Position numbers and translations under genes: made by a program. Under the pieces are notes generated by a model. It made no database searches, was not told where the DNA came from, and saw only the letters and a program-made list of their open reading frames with translations. Shown in pieces: positions 1 to 8,069 of a stretch of 64,000 bases of DNA. The stretch comes from Bacteroidetes bacterium GWF2_33_38 (GTDB lineage: Bacteria; Bacteroidota; Bacteroidia; Bacteroidales; GWF2-33-38). How positions within the stretch are numbered: the first letter of the stretch is position 1; each line of letters opens with the position of its first letter. The DNA is taken from contig MEOF01000062.1 in assembly GCA_001769505.1 (NCBI GenBank), positions 62,001-126,000 of the forward strand, given 5' to 3'.

Positions 1-283
1 GACTTGCTTGTATTTGCATGGTGCCTTTAAATTCGTCAGCTCCAATTTCAGTTGAAATATTTATTAAAATATTGCACTCAATTTTTTCGTCTTGTGTATA
101 TGCATGATTAGTCCATTTTCGATTATTAATAAATTCGAAAAGGTCTTTTTGCATATTGGTAAACTTATCTTTGTTTGTACCTTGAACTTGAGGAGATACA
201 ACTTGTATTCTACATTTTAACTCTTGTGAAAAAACATCAAGATTAACAACGATTCCTAAAAGAATAATTAAAAAAAGTCTCAT
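1..283 (-). CDS. DUF4835 family protein, N-terminal part (PorD-like)
   Basis: The window contains only the first 94 or so codons; the rest lies beyond the left edge. It starts MRLFLIILLGIVVN, a signal peptide likely cut after VFSQ, followed by CRIQVVSPQVQGTNKDKF and a segment with N-x-R-K-W-T. This layout and its place directly after coaBC match the DUF4835 family, which some annotation sources call PorD and link to the type IX secretion system. The ATG is 1 bp after the coaBC stop, so translation is probably coupled. Family assignment rests on a partial sequence plus gene order (bamD-rpoZ-coaBC-DUF4835), which I recall as conserved in Bacteroidota. The exact role is not established by the sequence. 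Confidence 0.7.
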   Translation of the reverse strand, partial: MRLFLIILLGIVVNLDVFSQELKCRIQVVSPQVQGTNKDKFTNMQKDLFEFINNRKWTNHAYTQDEKIECNILINISTEIGADEFKGTMQIQAS

Positions 284-284
284 T

Positions 285-1484
285 TTATGTGATGAGTTTT
301 ATAATTTTGTTTACAATATCTGAGGCAACTTCGCGCTTAGTCTTTAACTCAAATTTTTCGATATTATTGTTTTTGTCAATAATAGTTATTTTGTTTGTAT
401 CGTGTTTAAAGCCAGCTCCAGTGTCTTTTAGCGAATTTAGAACTATAAAATCCAAGTTTTTACTTGTGATTTTCTTTTTTGCATTTTCAAGTTCATTATC
501 CGTCTCAAGTGCAAATCCGATTAAAAGTTGATTCTTTTTTTTCATTTTTCCAAGTTCCAACGCAATATCTTTGGTTGGAATCAATTCAAGAACCAGATTT
601 TCAGTTTTGTTCTTAATTTTTGAATCTACTTGTGTTTTAGGTGTAAAATCAGCTACTGCAGCACTCATAATTGCTATGTCGCAGTTCTGAAAATGTGAAA
701 TTGACACGTTGTACATTTCTTCTGCAGAAGTAACTTTAGTAAGATGAATGTTTTCATGATTTATATTCATAGAAACAGGACCACTGATTAACTCAACTTT
801 TGCCCCATTTTCAGCAAGGCATTCAGCAATATTGTAACCCATTTTACCGCTTGAGTGATTTCCGATAAAGCGAACAGGATCAATTTTTTCGTAAGTTGGA
901 CCAGCCGTTACGAGTATTGTTTTATTGATGAGTTTTTTTTTTGAATCGAAAAACGAAACAACATCTTTCAAAATATCGGCAGGTTCTTTCATTCGTCCTT
1001 TACCGTGAAGTCCGCTTGCAAGCTCTCCTTCAGTAGGCTCAATAATAATGTTTCCGAACGATTTTAAAGTTTCAATGTTTTTTTGAGTTGCAGGATGTTT
1101 GAACATATCAAAATCCATTGCCGGAGCAATCATAACAGGACAACGAACTGATAAATACGAAGTAAGTAATAAATTATCACAAATTCCATTTGCCATTTTT
1201 GCTATTGTGTTGGCAGTGGCAGGAGCAATTAACATTAAATCAGCCCAAAGTCCAAGTTCTACGTGACTATTCCAAGTGCCATCGTCGTGATGGAAAAAAT
1301 CGCAGAGTACGGTATTTTTTGATAGTGTTGCAAGTGTAACCGGAGTAATAAATTCTTTGGCTAGCGGAGTAACAATAACCTTAACATTTGCTCCATTGGT
1401 TACTAATAAACGAATAAGCATAGCTGCTTTGTAAGCAGCTATGCTTCCAGTTATTCCTAAAATAATATTTTTGTTTTTAAGCAT
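285..1484 (-). CDS. coaBC: Bifunctional CoaBC: phosphopantothenoylcysteine decarboxylase / phosphopantothenate-cysteine ligase
   Basis: It makes 4'-phosphopantetheine in coenzyme A synthesis. The N-terminal flavodoxin-like CoaC domain (about residues 1-180) has GITGSIAAYKA at the start, the active-site His in SHVELGLW (H74) and APAMD (120-124). The C-terminal CoaB domain starts at ILVTAGPTYEKIDPVR, with the NHSSGKMG nucleotide loop and SAAVADFTP. The full length of 399 residues is normal. Two positions differ from the E. coli enzyme as I know it: the PAMN Asn is Asp (D124), and the Cys of the LACG loop is Ser in ELASGLHGKGRM (S157). I believe such changes also occur in relatives, so this is probably a lineage variant and not a broken gene. 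It lies 21 bp downstream of rpoZ in one operon. Confidence 0.95.
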   Translation of the reverse strand: MLKNKNIILGITGSIAAYKAAMLIRLLVTNGANVKVIVTPLAKEFITPVTLATLSKNTVLCDFFHHDDGTWNSHVELGLWADLMLIAPATANTIAKMANGICDNLLLTSYLSVRCPVMIAPAMDFDMFKHPATQKNIETLKSFGNIIIEPTEGELASGLHGKGRMKEPADILKDVVSFFDSKKKLINKTILVTAGPTYEKIDPVRFIGNHSSGKMGYNIAECLAENGAKVELISGPVSMNINHENIHLTKVTSAEEMYNVSISHFQNCDIAIMSAAVADFTPKTQVDSKIKNKTENLVLELIPTKDIALELGKMKKKNQLLIGFALETDNELENAKKKITSKNLDFIVLNSLKDTGAGFKHDTNKITIIDKNNNIEKFELKTKREVASDIVNKIIKLIT

Positions 1485-1505
1485 TTATACCCAAGGTATT
1501 GCTTA

Positions 1506-1838
1506 TTATTTTTCGGTGTTTGGTTTACGGTGATAAACTTTTCCTTCAATGTATTCTTGCATTGCAATTGAAGTTGGTTTAGGAAGTCTTTCATAGAACT
1601 TTGATATTTCAATTTGTTCTCTATTTTCGAAAACTTCTTCCAAATTATCGGTATAAGATGCAAATTCTTCTAATTTTCTGCTTAATTCTTCTTTAACTTC
1701 AACAGAAATTTGATTTGCTCTTTTAGCTACAATCATAACTGATTCATAGATATTGTTTGTATCTTTTTCGATGTCGGTAAAGTTCCTTGTAATTGTAGAA
1801 GGAGCTGCGTTTGTTTTTTTGTAATCCATTTTTATCAT
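1506..1838 (-). CDS. rpoZ: DNA-directed RNA polymerase omega subunit, Bacteroidota type
   Basis: A small (110-residue) protein with the omega core: NIYESVMIVAKRANQIS followed by VKEELSRKLEEF, then a C-terminal part (FYERLPKPTSIAMQEYIEGKVYHRKP) typical of the Bacteroidota form. It would sit in the RNA polymerase core as an assembly factor. Two starts are possible, MIKMDYKK or the Met three codons later; neither has a ribosome binding site that decides. It lies 7 bp after bamD and 21 bp before coaBC, the usual order for this phylum. The identification rests on similarity of the short helical core and on context. Confidence 0.85.
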   Translation of the reverse strand: MIKMDYKKTNAAPSTITRNFTDIEKDTNNIYESVMIVAKRANQISVEVKEELSRKLEEFASYTDNLEEVFENREQIEISKFYERLPKPTSIAMQEYIEGKVYHRKPNTEK

Positions 1839-1845
1839 ATTGATT

Positions 1846-2646
1846 TTAACTGTTTATTCTCTTTTTTGAAGCTTCAAAAATTCTTTCGGCTTCTTTTTTA
1901 TACTGAGTTTCAGGGTATTCATCAACAAGTGCATGATACTCAGTTAATGCACTTTTATATCGTTCTTCTTTTTTCTTATCAATACTATTTTCGGCCAATA
2001 AGTAACTTGATTTAAGAACCAAAAATAATAAATCTTCTCGATAATCCGAATCAGGAAATTCGAATAAACTTGATTTTAACGATGCAATGGCAGCCTTATA
2101 GTTCCCTAACTCGTAATACAGTTTAGCATTATTAAATGATTTTGTCTCTAATTTATATCGAAGTTTGTCGATATGTTCGTTGCAAAGTTTAATTCTTTCG
2201 CTTGAGGGATATTTATTTATGAAAAGTTGTAACTCTTCAATTGCTTTTTCAGTATATGCCTGATCCAGAGAAGGTATAGGAGAGTTTAAATAATAACAAT
2301 ATGCTGCCATATAACTGCATTCTTCTTTGTGTATGCCATTTGGGTAAGTTAAAACATAATTTTTGAAATAGTATCCAGCCATAATATAGTCTTGTTCACC
2401 ATAGTAGCAGTATGCATAATAGAAATAAATTTCTTCAGCTTTATTTGTTCCCTTATATATGTTTAAAAGTTCGGTAAACAACGACTGTGCTCTGAAATAA
2501 TCTTTTTCGTTGTAGTATTCAACAGCCTTATTGTATTTAAGTTCGTAGTCAGTACTCTTCAATAGTTTCTGAAATTCGCTGCATGACGTGAATACGCTCA
2601 TTACGAAGAGAGCAGAAATAGTGTATGTTATTAATTTTTTAAACAT
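1846..2646 (-). CDS. bamD: Outer membrane assembly lipoprotein BamD
   Basis: Lipoprotein of the BAM complex, which inserts beta-barrel proteins into the outer membrane. The signal peptide ends in a lipobox (VMSVFTSC, lipidated Cys at about residue 21). The mature part is made of TPR-like helical repeats: YNEKDYFRAQSLFTELL, YYFKNYVLTYPNG, AIEELQLFINKYPSSERI, AIASLKSSLFEFPDSDYRED and YHALVDEYPETQY. Such 'F..YPNS' motifs are characteristic of BamD/YfiO. Its 266 residues are normal. It is the first gene of the bamD-rpoZ-coaBC-DUF4835 operon. A -7 box (TATCTTTG on the minus strand) ends only 4 bp before the ATG, so the transcript may be almost leaderless. Confidence 0.93.
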   Translation of the reverse strand: MFKKLITYTISALFVMSVFTSCSEFQKLLKSTDYELKYNKAVEYYNEKDYFRAQSLFTELLNIYKGTNKAEEIYFYYAYCYYGEQDYIMAGYYFKNYVLTYPNGIHKEECSYMAAYCYYLNSPIPSLDQAYTEKAIEELQLFINKYPSSERIKLCNEHIDKLRYKLETKSFNNAKLYYELGNYKAAIASLKSSLFEFPDSDYREDLLFLVLKSSYLLAENSIDKKKEERYKSALTEYHALVDEYPETQYKKEAERIFEASKKRINS

Positions 2647-2650
2647 TTTA

Positions 2651-2658
2651 CAAAGATA
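2651..2658 (-). promoter_or_regulatory. -7 promoter box (TATCTTTG) of bamD
   Basis: Minus-strand TATCTTTG fits the Bacteroidota primary sigma consensus TAnnTTTG. It is 4 bp from the bamD start codon, which places the expected transcription start at or inside the ATG. I see no clear TTTG at -33. Confidence 0.5.
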
Positions 2659-2749
2659 ATTTATTTCTTTTACATAACGTATTAAATTTGAAATTCATAT
2701 GTAAATATTCTTTTTTTAAATTAACTTACCTGAAATTTTAACTTAATTT

Positions 2750-3433
2750 ATGATTAAAGTTTCCAAAAATATTTCTTTTATTGATATTCATTCACATAAA
2801 AGTTTTAATAATGAGAATGAATTTAGAATTCAAAATATTATGTCATATGATTTTGATAATTTAAACATTATTGCTTCTAAATATTACAGTATAGGGATAC
2901 ATCCTTGGTTTATTAATTCGAAAAATACTGAACGAGAACTTGAAAAACTCAAAATGGTTTTTGCAAAATATAAAAATTTTATTGCTTTAGGCGAAGCGGG
3001 GATTGATCGAGTAAAATCGATAAATCTTGATGAACAAAAATACGTTTTTACACAGCAAACAATGATTGCCGAATCGCTCAATAAACCTGTGATAGTTCAT
3101 TGTGTAAGAGCCTACATGGATGTATTGGAAATTAGAAAAACAATACATGCGAAAGTGCCCTGGATTTTTCACGAATTTTCCGAAAACATTCAAGTTGCAA
3201 ATCAGCTGATTCATAATTCGTGCTATGCTTCAATCGGTTCCCGAATTTTAAATGAAAACGATAAATTAAATGAAGTAGTTAAAAATATTGATATTAATTA
3301 TATTTTTGTCGAGACCGATGAATTCGAGGGGTGCATATCTGAAATTTATGAAAAAATAGCAAAAATTCGTGGGATAAAAGTGAGTCAGTTACAAAGACAG
3401 GTATTAAAAAATTTTAAGAACATTTTTAAATGA
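2750..3433 (+). CDS. TatD family metal-dependent hydrolase (putative DNase)
   Basis: A TIM-barrel hydrolase of the TatD family. The metal-binding motifs are in order: FIDIHSH (residues 10-16), GIHPW, ALGEAGID, KPVIVHC and IFVETDE. The usual HCFSG motif reads FHEFSEN here, so one family position is altered. With 227 residues it is shorter than typical TatD (about 255-260), as seen in a Bacteroidota subgroup. Its stop overlaps the tcdA start by 4 bp (ATGA), indicating coupled translation with the tRNA-modification gene. Substrate is unknown; family members are Mg-dependent 3'-5' exonucleases or deacylases. Confidence 0.8.
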   Translation: MIKVSKNISFIDIHSHKSFNNENEFRIQNIMSYDFDNLNIIASKYYSIGIHPWFINSKNTERELEKLKMVFAKYKNFIALGEAGIDRVKSINLDEQKYVFTQQTMIAESLNKPVIVHCVRAYMDVLEIRKTIHAKVPWIFHEFSENIQVANQLIHNSCYASIGSRILNENDKLNEVVKNIDINYIFVETDEFEGCISEIYEKIAKIRGIKVSQLQRQVLKNFKNIFK

Positions 3434-4155
3434 ATCAACATATTAATTGGCTCGAACGAACAAGTTTATTGCTTGGCGACGAGAAATTACAAAAATTAAA
3501 AAATTCACATGTTTTAGTAGTTGGGCTTGGTGGTGTTGGAGCCTATGCTGCCGAACAAATTTGCAGAGCAGGAGTAGGAAAGATGACCATTGTTGATGGT
3601 GATAATATTAATCCGAGCAATCGAAATCGCCAGTTACCGGCATTGGTTTCAACCAATGGTAAAGCAAAATCAGCAGTAGTTGGAGAGCGATTGTTAGATA
3701 TAAACCCTGATTTAGAACTCTTCGTAATTAATGAATATATTCGAGATGATAGAATGAAGGAAATTTTGAGTCAAAAATTCGACTATGTGGTTGATGCAAT
3801 TGATACCTTGTCACCCAAAGTTTTTTTAATTTATTTGTCGGTTCAAAATAACTTACGCATAATCAGTTCAATGGGGGCAGGAGGTAAATTTAATCCCGAA
3901 TTGGTTAAAATTACAGACATTTCAAAATCGTTTAATTGTAATTTAGCTCGAAAAATTCGAAAAAAACTATATAAACTTGGAGTTAGAAAAGGGGTAAAAG
4001 TAGTTTTTTCAAGCGAGATTGTTCCCGAAGAAGCTGTCTTGTTAATTGATGATGAAGAAAACAAAAAATCGACCGTTGGAACTATTTCATATATGCCACC
4101 AATATTTGGCTGCTTTTGTGCTTCGGTTGTAATTAGAGATTTGTTGGATAGTTAA
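3430..4155 (+). CDS. tcdA: tRNA threonylcarbamoyladenosine dehydratase
   Basis: E1-like (ThiF/MoeB superfamily) ATP-dependent enzyme that cyclises t6A37 of tRNA to ct6A. The ATP-binding loop VVGLGGVGAYAAEQICRAG is at about residues 29-47, followed by VDGDNINPSNRNRQ, the family's D...NR.RQ motif that contacts ATP. AIDTLSPK and a C-terminal TISYMPPIFG match TcdA/YgdL. Length 241 is normal. It is translationally coupled to the upstream TatD-like gene. Closely related ThiF-type proteins are the alternative, but gene length and the C-terminal motif favour TcdA. Confidence 0.92.
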   Translation: MNQHINWLERTSLLLGDEKLQKLKNSHVLVVGLGGVGAYAAEQICRAGVGKMTIVDGDNINPSNRNRQLPALVSTNGKAKSAVVGERLLDINPDLELFVINEYIRDDRMKEILSQKFDYVVDAIDTLSPKVFLIYLSVQNNLRIISSMGAGGKFNPELVKITDISKSFNCNLARKIRKKLYKLGVRKGVKVVFSSEIVPEEAVLLIDDEENKKSTVGTISYMPPIFGCFCASVVIRDLLDS

Positions 4156-4249
4156 TTAACAATTAACAATTAAGGCATTCTATTGGTAAAAGTTATGAAA
4201 AACTAAATTAATTGTAATAAATAAGCATAATAAAATTAAAAATCATTAA

Positions 4250-4717
4250 ATGAAATCAAAAGAGTATTTTAAAAGCCTATCTATACTTTGGGCAGCTTTA
4301 GTTGCCGGGCAGATATTTTTTGCAGCAATTGTATATTATTTACATAAATCTGGAAATTTTGCAGTTGATGAAAATCTTAATAGAATTTTTTTAGTGATTG
4401 TGCCAGCATTTGTAGTTGTAGGAATCGCTGGAAATATACTTTTTTTCAAAGCTAAACTAAAACAGTTAAAATTTAAAAAGGATTTGAGCTACAAAATGGA
4501 ACAATATAGAGTTGCATTACTTGTTTCCTATGCACTTATCGAAGGCCCTTCGATTTTGGGAATAGTAGCATTTTTGTTGACTGGAAACATTGTATTTCTT
4601 TCGCTTTCAATTTTGATTATTTTGCTATTTTTTGTTAATAAACCATCGAAATATAAGTTTAGCTTAGATTTAGAATTGTCAGGCGACGAAAAAAAGTTAA
4701 TTGAAATTGAAGAGTAA
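4250..4717 (+). CDS. Hypothetical four-helix membrane protein
   Basis: I do not recognise a named family. The 155-residue protein has four clear hydrophobic segments (about residues 9-31, 45-66, 87-109 and 111-129), a short basic loop (KAKLKQLKFKKD) between helices 2 and 3, and an acidic cytoplasmic tail ending in DEKKLIEIEE. It is preceded by an AT-rich 94-bp gap with a TTAACAA repeat and ends 8 bp before the convergent E2 gene. Similar small integral membrane proteins of unknown function are common in Bacteroidota. Confidence 0.75.
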   Translation: MKSKEYFKSLSILWAALVAGQIFFAAIVYYLHKSGNFAVDENLNRIFLVIVPAFVVVGIAGNILFFKAKLKQLKFKKDLSYKMEQYRVALLVSYALIEGPSILGIVAFLLTGNIVFLSLSILIILLFFVNKPSKYKFSLDLELSGDEKKLIEIEE

Positions 4718-4725
4718 AAAGTATT

Positions 4726-5988
4726 TTAAAAATCGAACGTAAAGTTTTCGATATTTTTTGCAACTCGTTGCAAAAACATACCTCCCATTGCTCCATCAAT
4801 AATTCGGTGATCAAACGATAATGAGAATATACTTTTATGTCGTATTCCGATGCTATCGCCCATATCAGTAGTAATTACCGAAGGTTTTTTAGAAATTACC
4901 CCTGTTGCTAAAATTCCGACTTGTGGTTGGTTAATAATGGGTGTTCCAGTAATGTTTCCAAATGTTCCAAGATTTGTAATTGTAAAAGTTCCGTTTGAAA
5001 TTTCGTCGGGAAGCAATTTATTATTTCTTGCTCTTTCGGCAAGGTCGTTAACTTTGAATACTAATTCGTGAAACGAAAGTTTATCTGCATTTTTAATAAT
5101 AGGAACAATCAGATTTCCATTCGGAAGAGCAGTAGCCATTCCAATGTTAATAAATTTTTTAATTAAGATTTTGTCGCCTTCGAGTGACGAATTCATGATT
5201 GGAAAATCTAGTAATGCATCAATTGTTGCACGAATGAAAAATGGAGTATAGGTTAACTTTGAATGATAGCTCGCTAAATAAGAATCTTTATTTGTTTCAC
5301 GAAATTTTACAATATCGCTACAATCAACGTCGATAAATGAAGTAACATGAGGCGATGTTTTGACCGAATTCACCATGTGTTCGGCAATTAATTTTCTCAT
5401 TCTATCCATTTCTACGATTTCGATGTCCGAATTTACTGACGGGGTGATAGATTTAGTAGGTGTTTCGATATTTGAACTTTTATTTTTGAGGTAACTTAAA
5501 ATATCATTTTTTGTAATTCTATTGTGCAATCCACTACCTATAATTTTATCAAGTTCTGTAAAATTTATTTTTTCTTGTTTTAAAATTTCTCGAACCAATG
5601 GAGAAAGGTATTTGTCTGAATTAGTAGTGCTAGTCAATATTTCGATTGAGGAAATTTTTGACTCAGTTTCGATTATTTCTTTTTTCTCGTCGATTGTTGG
5701 TTTTAAATCGACTTTTTCGACTTTTATAACTTCAGTAATATTATTTTCGTCGGTTTGAATAATTGCAATTGTTTGCCCAACAGTAGCTTCAGTATTGTTA
5801 GATGCAAGTATTTTTTGAATAAATCCGCTCACTGGAGAAGGGATTTCAGAATCGACTTTGTCTGTCGCTATCTCAACAATTGATTCGTCTTCTTGAATGA
5901 AGTCTCCTTCATTTTTTAACCATTTAATTAACGTAACGTTAAAAATACTTTCTCCCATCGAAGGAACAATCACTTCTATTGCTGCCAT
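4726..5988 (-). CDS. 2-oxo acid dehydrogenase E2 (dihydrolipoamide acyltransferase)
   Basis: The E2 core of a pyruvate, 2-oxoglutarate or branched-chain dehydrogenase complex. Domains in order: a lipoyl domain (1-80) with the lipoylated Lys in EIATDKVDSE (K44); a linker; a peripheral subunit-binding domain (about 127-168, SPLVREI...RITKNDIL); and a catalytic domain with LSFDHRIIDGAMGG near the C-terminus carrying the acyltransferase His and Asp. The 420 residues and single lipoyl domain are typical. No E1 or E3 gene is next to it. It lies 2 bp downstream of the glycosyltransferase gene and may be co-transcribed with it. The sequence does not decide which 2-oxo acid complex it serves; a branched-chain or pyruvate complex is likely. 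Confidence 0.93.
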   Translation of the reverse strand: MAAIEVIVPSMGESIFNVTLIKWLKNEGDFIQEDESIVEIATDKVDSEIPSPVSGFIQKILASNNTEATVGQTIAIIQTDENNITEVIKVEKVDLKPTIDEKKEIIETESKISSIEILTSTTNSDKYLSPLVREILKQEKINFTELDKIIGSGLHNRITKNDILSYLKNKSSNIETPTKSITPSVNSDIEIVEMDRMRKLIAEHMVNSVKTSPHVTSFIDVDCSDIVKFRETNKDSYLASYHSKLTYTPFFIRATIDALLDFPIMNSSLEGDKILIKKFINIGMATALPNGNLIVPIIKNADKLSFHELVFKVNDLAERARNNKLLPDEISNGTFTITNLGTFGNITGTPIINQPQVGILATGVISKKPSVITTDMGDSIGIRHKSIFSLSFDHRIIDGAMGGMFLQRVAKNIENFTFDF

Positions 5989-5990
5989 TT

Positions 5991-7943
5991 TTATTTCCCT
6001 AAATATTTAAAACTGTTAAATATGATTTTTAAATCATTGTAAATATTGTAATCTTTTGCGTAGAGCATATTTAAACGCTCGATAGTTTCATCGGAAATTT
6101 CTCTGTTTTTTATTGAATCTAATTGCGAAATAACTCCCTTTTTTATTTTGGGAAGTTTTCCATTAATGCTTTCGTTTGGAGAGTAACCAACCCAAGAACT
6201 TTCGCTGATTAATACTATAAAAATATTTTTGATAAAATTAATCGGATTTTTAACGAAAAATACAAGAATAGGAGATAATACAAACAAGCAAATCGAGATA
6301 ATTACATCGAAAAGTCGTTTGTTTCTTTTGTTCGAAATTTTTGTAATGGAGTTGAGATTAATGGTGTATAATTCGCCCGAAGTATTAATCGAGTTACTCC
6401 CAATAATCGAAAGGCTATCGGGAGATGCAATTTTGTAGTCAATATTACTTTCAGCAAGATTCAACATTAGTTTGATAATTACTTGTGTGCTGACATCTTT
6501 GGCACAAAAAATAATTTCGTTAATTTTATTTATTTGAATCATCTCGTGGAGTTGAGATATGTTTCCAATATAAGGTCCTGATTTTCCATTTTTATCGGGA
6601 GCTACGTAACCAACAATAATTGGTTTAAAATCGGTTTTCGTTAAAATATATTTTATTCGCTCAGCTTCCTCAATATTTCCAACGATTACGATTTTTTTCT
6701 TTTGTTTTTCAGAGTAAAGTTTATTTAATTTTAATAGGTGAAATGCATATCTTGAGATGCTTAGAGTAATTAATGTCCATAATGCTCCGATTAAAATCAA
6801 GGCTCTCGAAAATCGATGTTCTTCACTCAATAAGGCATACATAACTAATATTAAAAACGTTCCGACCACTATTCCTTTAACAAGATTTACATATTTTAAT
6901 GGTTTTTCATATCCGCTTGTGAAAAAAATAGATGTAATCCAAATTAATGCATAAATCGGAACCATAATGTATAAAAATTCATCGGGATATGAACTCCCGT
7001 CAGAAAATTTATACGATTCCCAATATGGTTTAACCAAGTAAATACCTATGAAAATGACAATTGCATCGAAAATAGGAAGCCACATCGATTTTACAAATCG
7101 GGTTGCAATAGCTATAAAAGCCCTGAAATATATAGCTAATTTAATCAAGAAAGTATAAGCGTTAGCATTCTTTTTTGTAAAATGCTTTTTTGCAAAAATT
7201 ATCATGGCATTGTAAAATACCATTACATAGTTTATACTTCCTTTTTTGGTGCTTTCACCTTTGTAGTGAATGATAGTTGTTTCGGGGAAATAATAATTTT
7301 TATAACCAGCTTTTGTGATTCGATAAGATAAGTCGATGTCTTCGCCGTACATGAAAAAAGTTTCGTCGAGCAGTCCGATTTTATCAAGGGTTTCTTTTCT
7401 CAACAACATGAATGCACCAGATAAAACATCAACCTCGTGAATTTTAGTTTTATCTAAAAATCCTAAATGATAACGTGAAAAGGTTTTTGATGTCGGGAAT
7501 AATTTTGATAAGCCGAATATTTTATAAAAAGCGACCATTGGAGTTGGTAGAGCACGCTTCGACTCGGGCAAAAAATTCCCTTTTCCATCAATCATTTTTA
7601 CTCCTAAACCTCCTGCATCGGGAGTGGATTCCATAAAACTTACGATTTTTTCAAAAGTATTTTCTTCAACCAACGTATCGGGATTCAGCAATAGAACATA
7701 TTTTCCTATCGATTCTTTTATAGCTTGATTGTTTGCAACAGCAAAACCAACATTCTTTTTGTTTTCGATTAGTTTTACCCACGAAAATTTTTCCTTTATC
7801 ATGGAGCAACTGCCATCAACCGAATTATTATCTACAACAAAAACTTCTGACGGAATATTTTTTATTCCGGCTTGAACTGAGTGCAAACATTGTTCAATAA
7901 AGTGTTTTACGTTGTAATTTACTATTACTATCGATAGTTGCAT
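5991..7943 (-). CDS. GT2 glycosyltransferase fused to a degenerate polyprenyl-phosphate sugar-transferase-like membrane domain
   Basis: The N-terminal family 2 glycosyltransferase (MQLSIVIVNYN; VDNNSVDGS; NVGFAVANNQ; LLNPDT; SGAFMLLRKETL; GEDIDLSYR) resembles rhamnosyltransferases. It is followed by about five hydrophobic segments, then a nucleotide-binding-like domain (KKIVIVGNIEEAERI...IVGYVAP) as found before the catalytic domain of WbaP/CpsE-type enzymes. The C-terminal part begins RLFDVIISICLF and ends DYNIYNDLKIIFNSF, like bacterial sugar transferases, but the catalytic middle (KFRTM and the Asp-Glu dyad) is missing. A TTG at 7970 would add nine residues; the ATG at 7943 fits the GT2 start better. 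Probable role: surface polysaccharide synthesis, with the second half a non-catalytic anchor. Confidence 0.85.
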   Translation of the reverse strand: MQLSIVIVNYNVKHFIEQCLHSVQAGIKNIPSEVFVVDNNSVDGSCSMIKEKFSWVKLIENKKNVGFAVANNQAIKESIGKYVLLLNPDTLVEENTFEKIVSFMESTPDAGGLGVKMIDGKGNFLPESKRALPTPMVAFYKIFGLSKLFPTSKTFSRYHLGFLDKTKIHEVDVLSGAFMLLRKETLDKIGLLDETFFMYGEDIDLSYRITKAGYKNYYFPETTIIHYKGESTKKGSINYVMVFYNAMIIFAKKHFTKKNANAYTFLIKLAIYFRAFIAIATRFVKSMWLPIFDAIVIFIGIYLVKPYWESYKFSDGSSYPDEFLYIMVPIYALIWITSIFFTSGYEKPLKYVNLVKGIVVGTFLILVMYALLSEEHRFSRALILIGALWTLITLSISRYAFHLLKLNKLYSEKQKKKIVIVGNIEEAERIKYILTKTDFKPIIVGYVAPDKNGKSGPYIGNISQLHEMIQINKINEIIFCAKDVSTQVIIKLMLNLAESNIDYKIASPDSLSIIGSNSINTSGELYTINLNSITKISNKRNKRLFDVIISICLFVLSPILVFFVKNPINFIKNIFIVLISESSWVGYSPNESINGKLPKIKKGVISQLDSIKNREISDETIERLNMLYAKDYNIYNDLKIIFNSFKYLGK

Positions 7944-8069
7944 GAAATCAATGGTCGTATAATTGTGCAAATATAATTATATAGAGCCTATAAACGTAAA
8001 AAAAGAAAAATAATTGCAGAAAAAAGCTTTGATTTTTACTCTAAGTGTTGGTCGAAATTTGTACCGCTT

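Noticed and set aside
4156-4249. TTAACAATTAACAATTAA repeat as an operator
   Set aside because: It is short, AT-only and of a kind common in intergenic DNA of such genomes; no gene nearby suggests a regulator.
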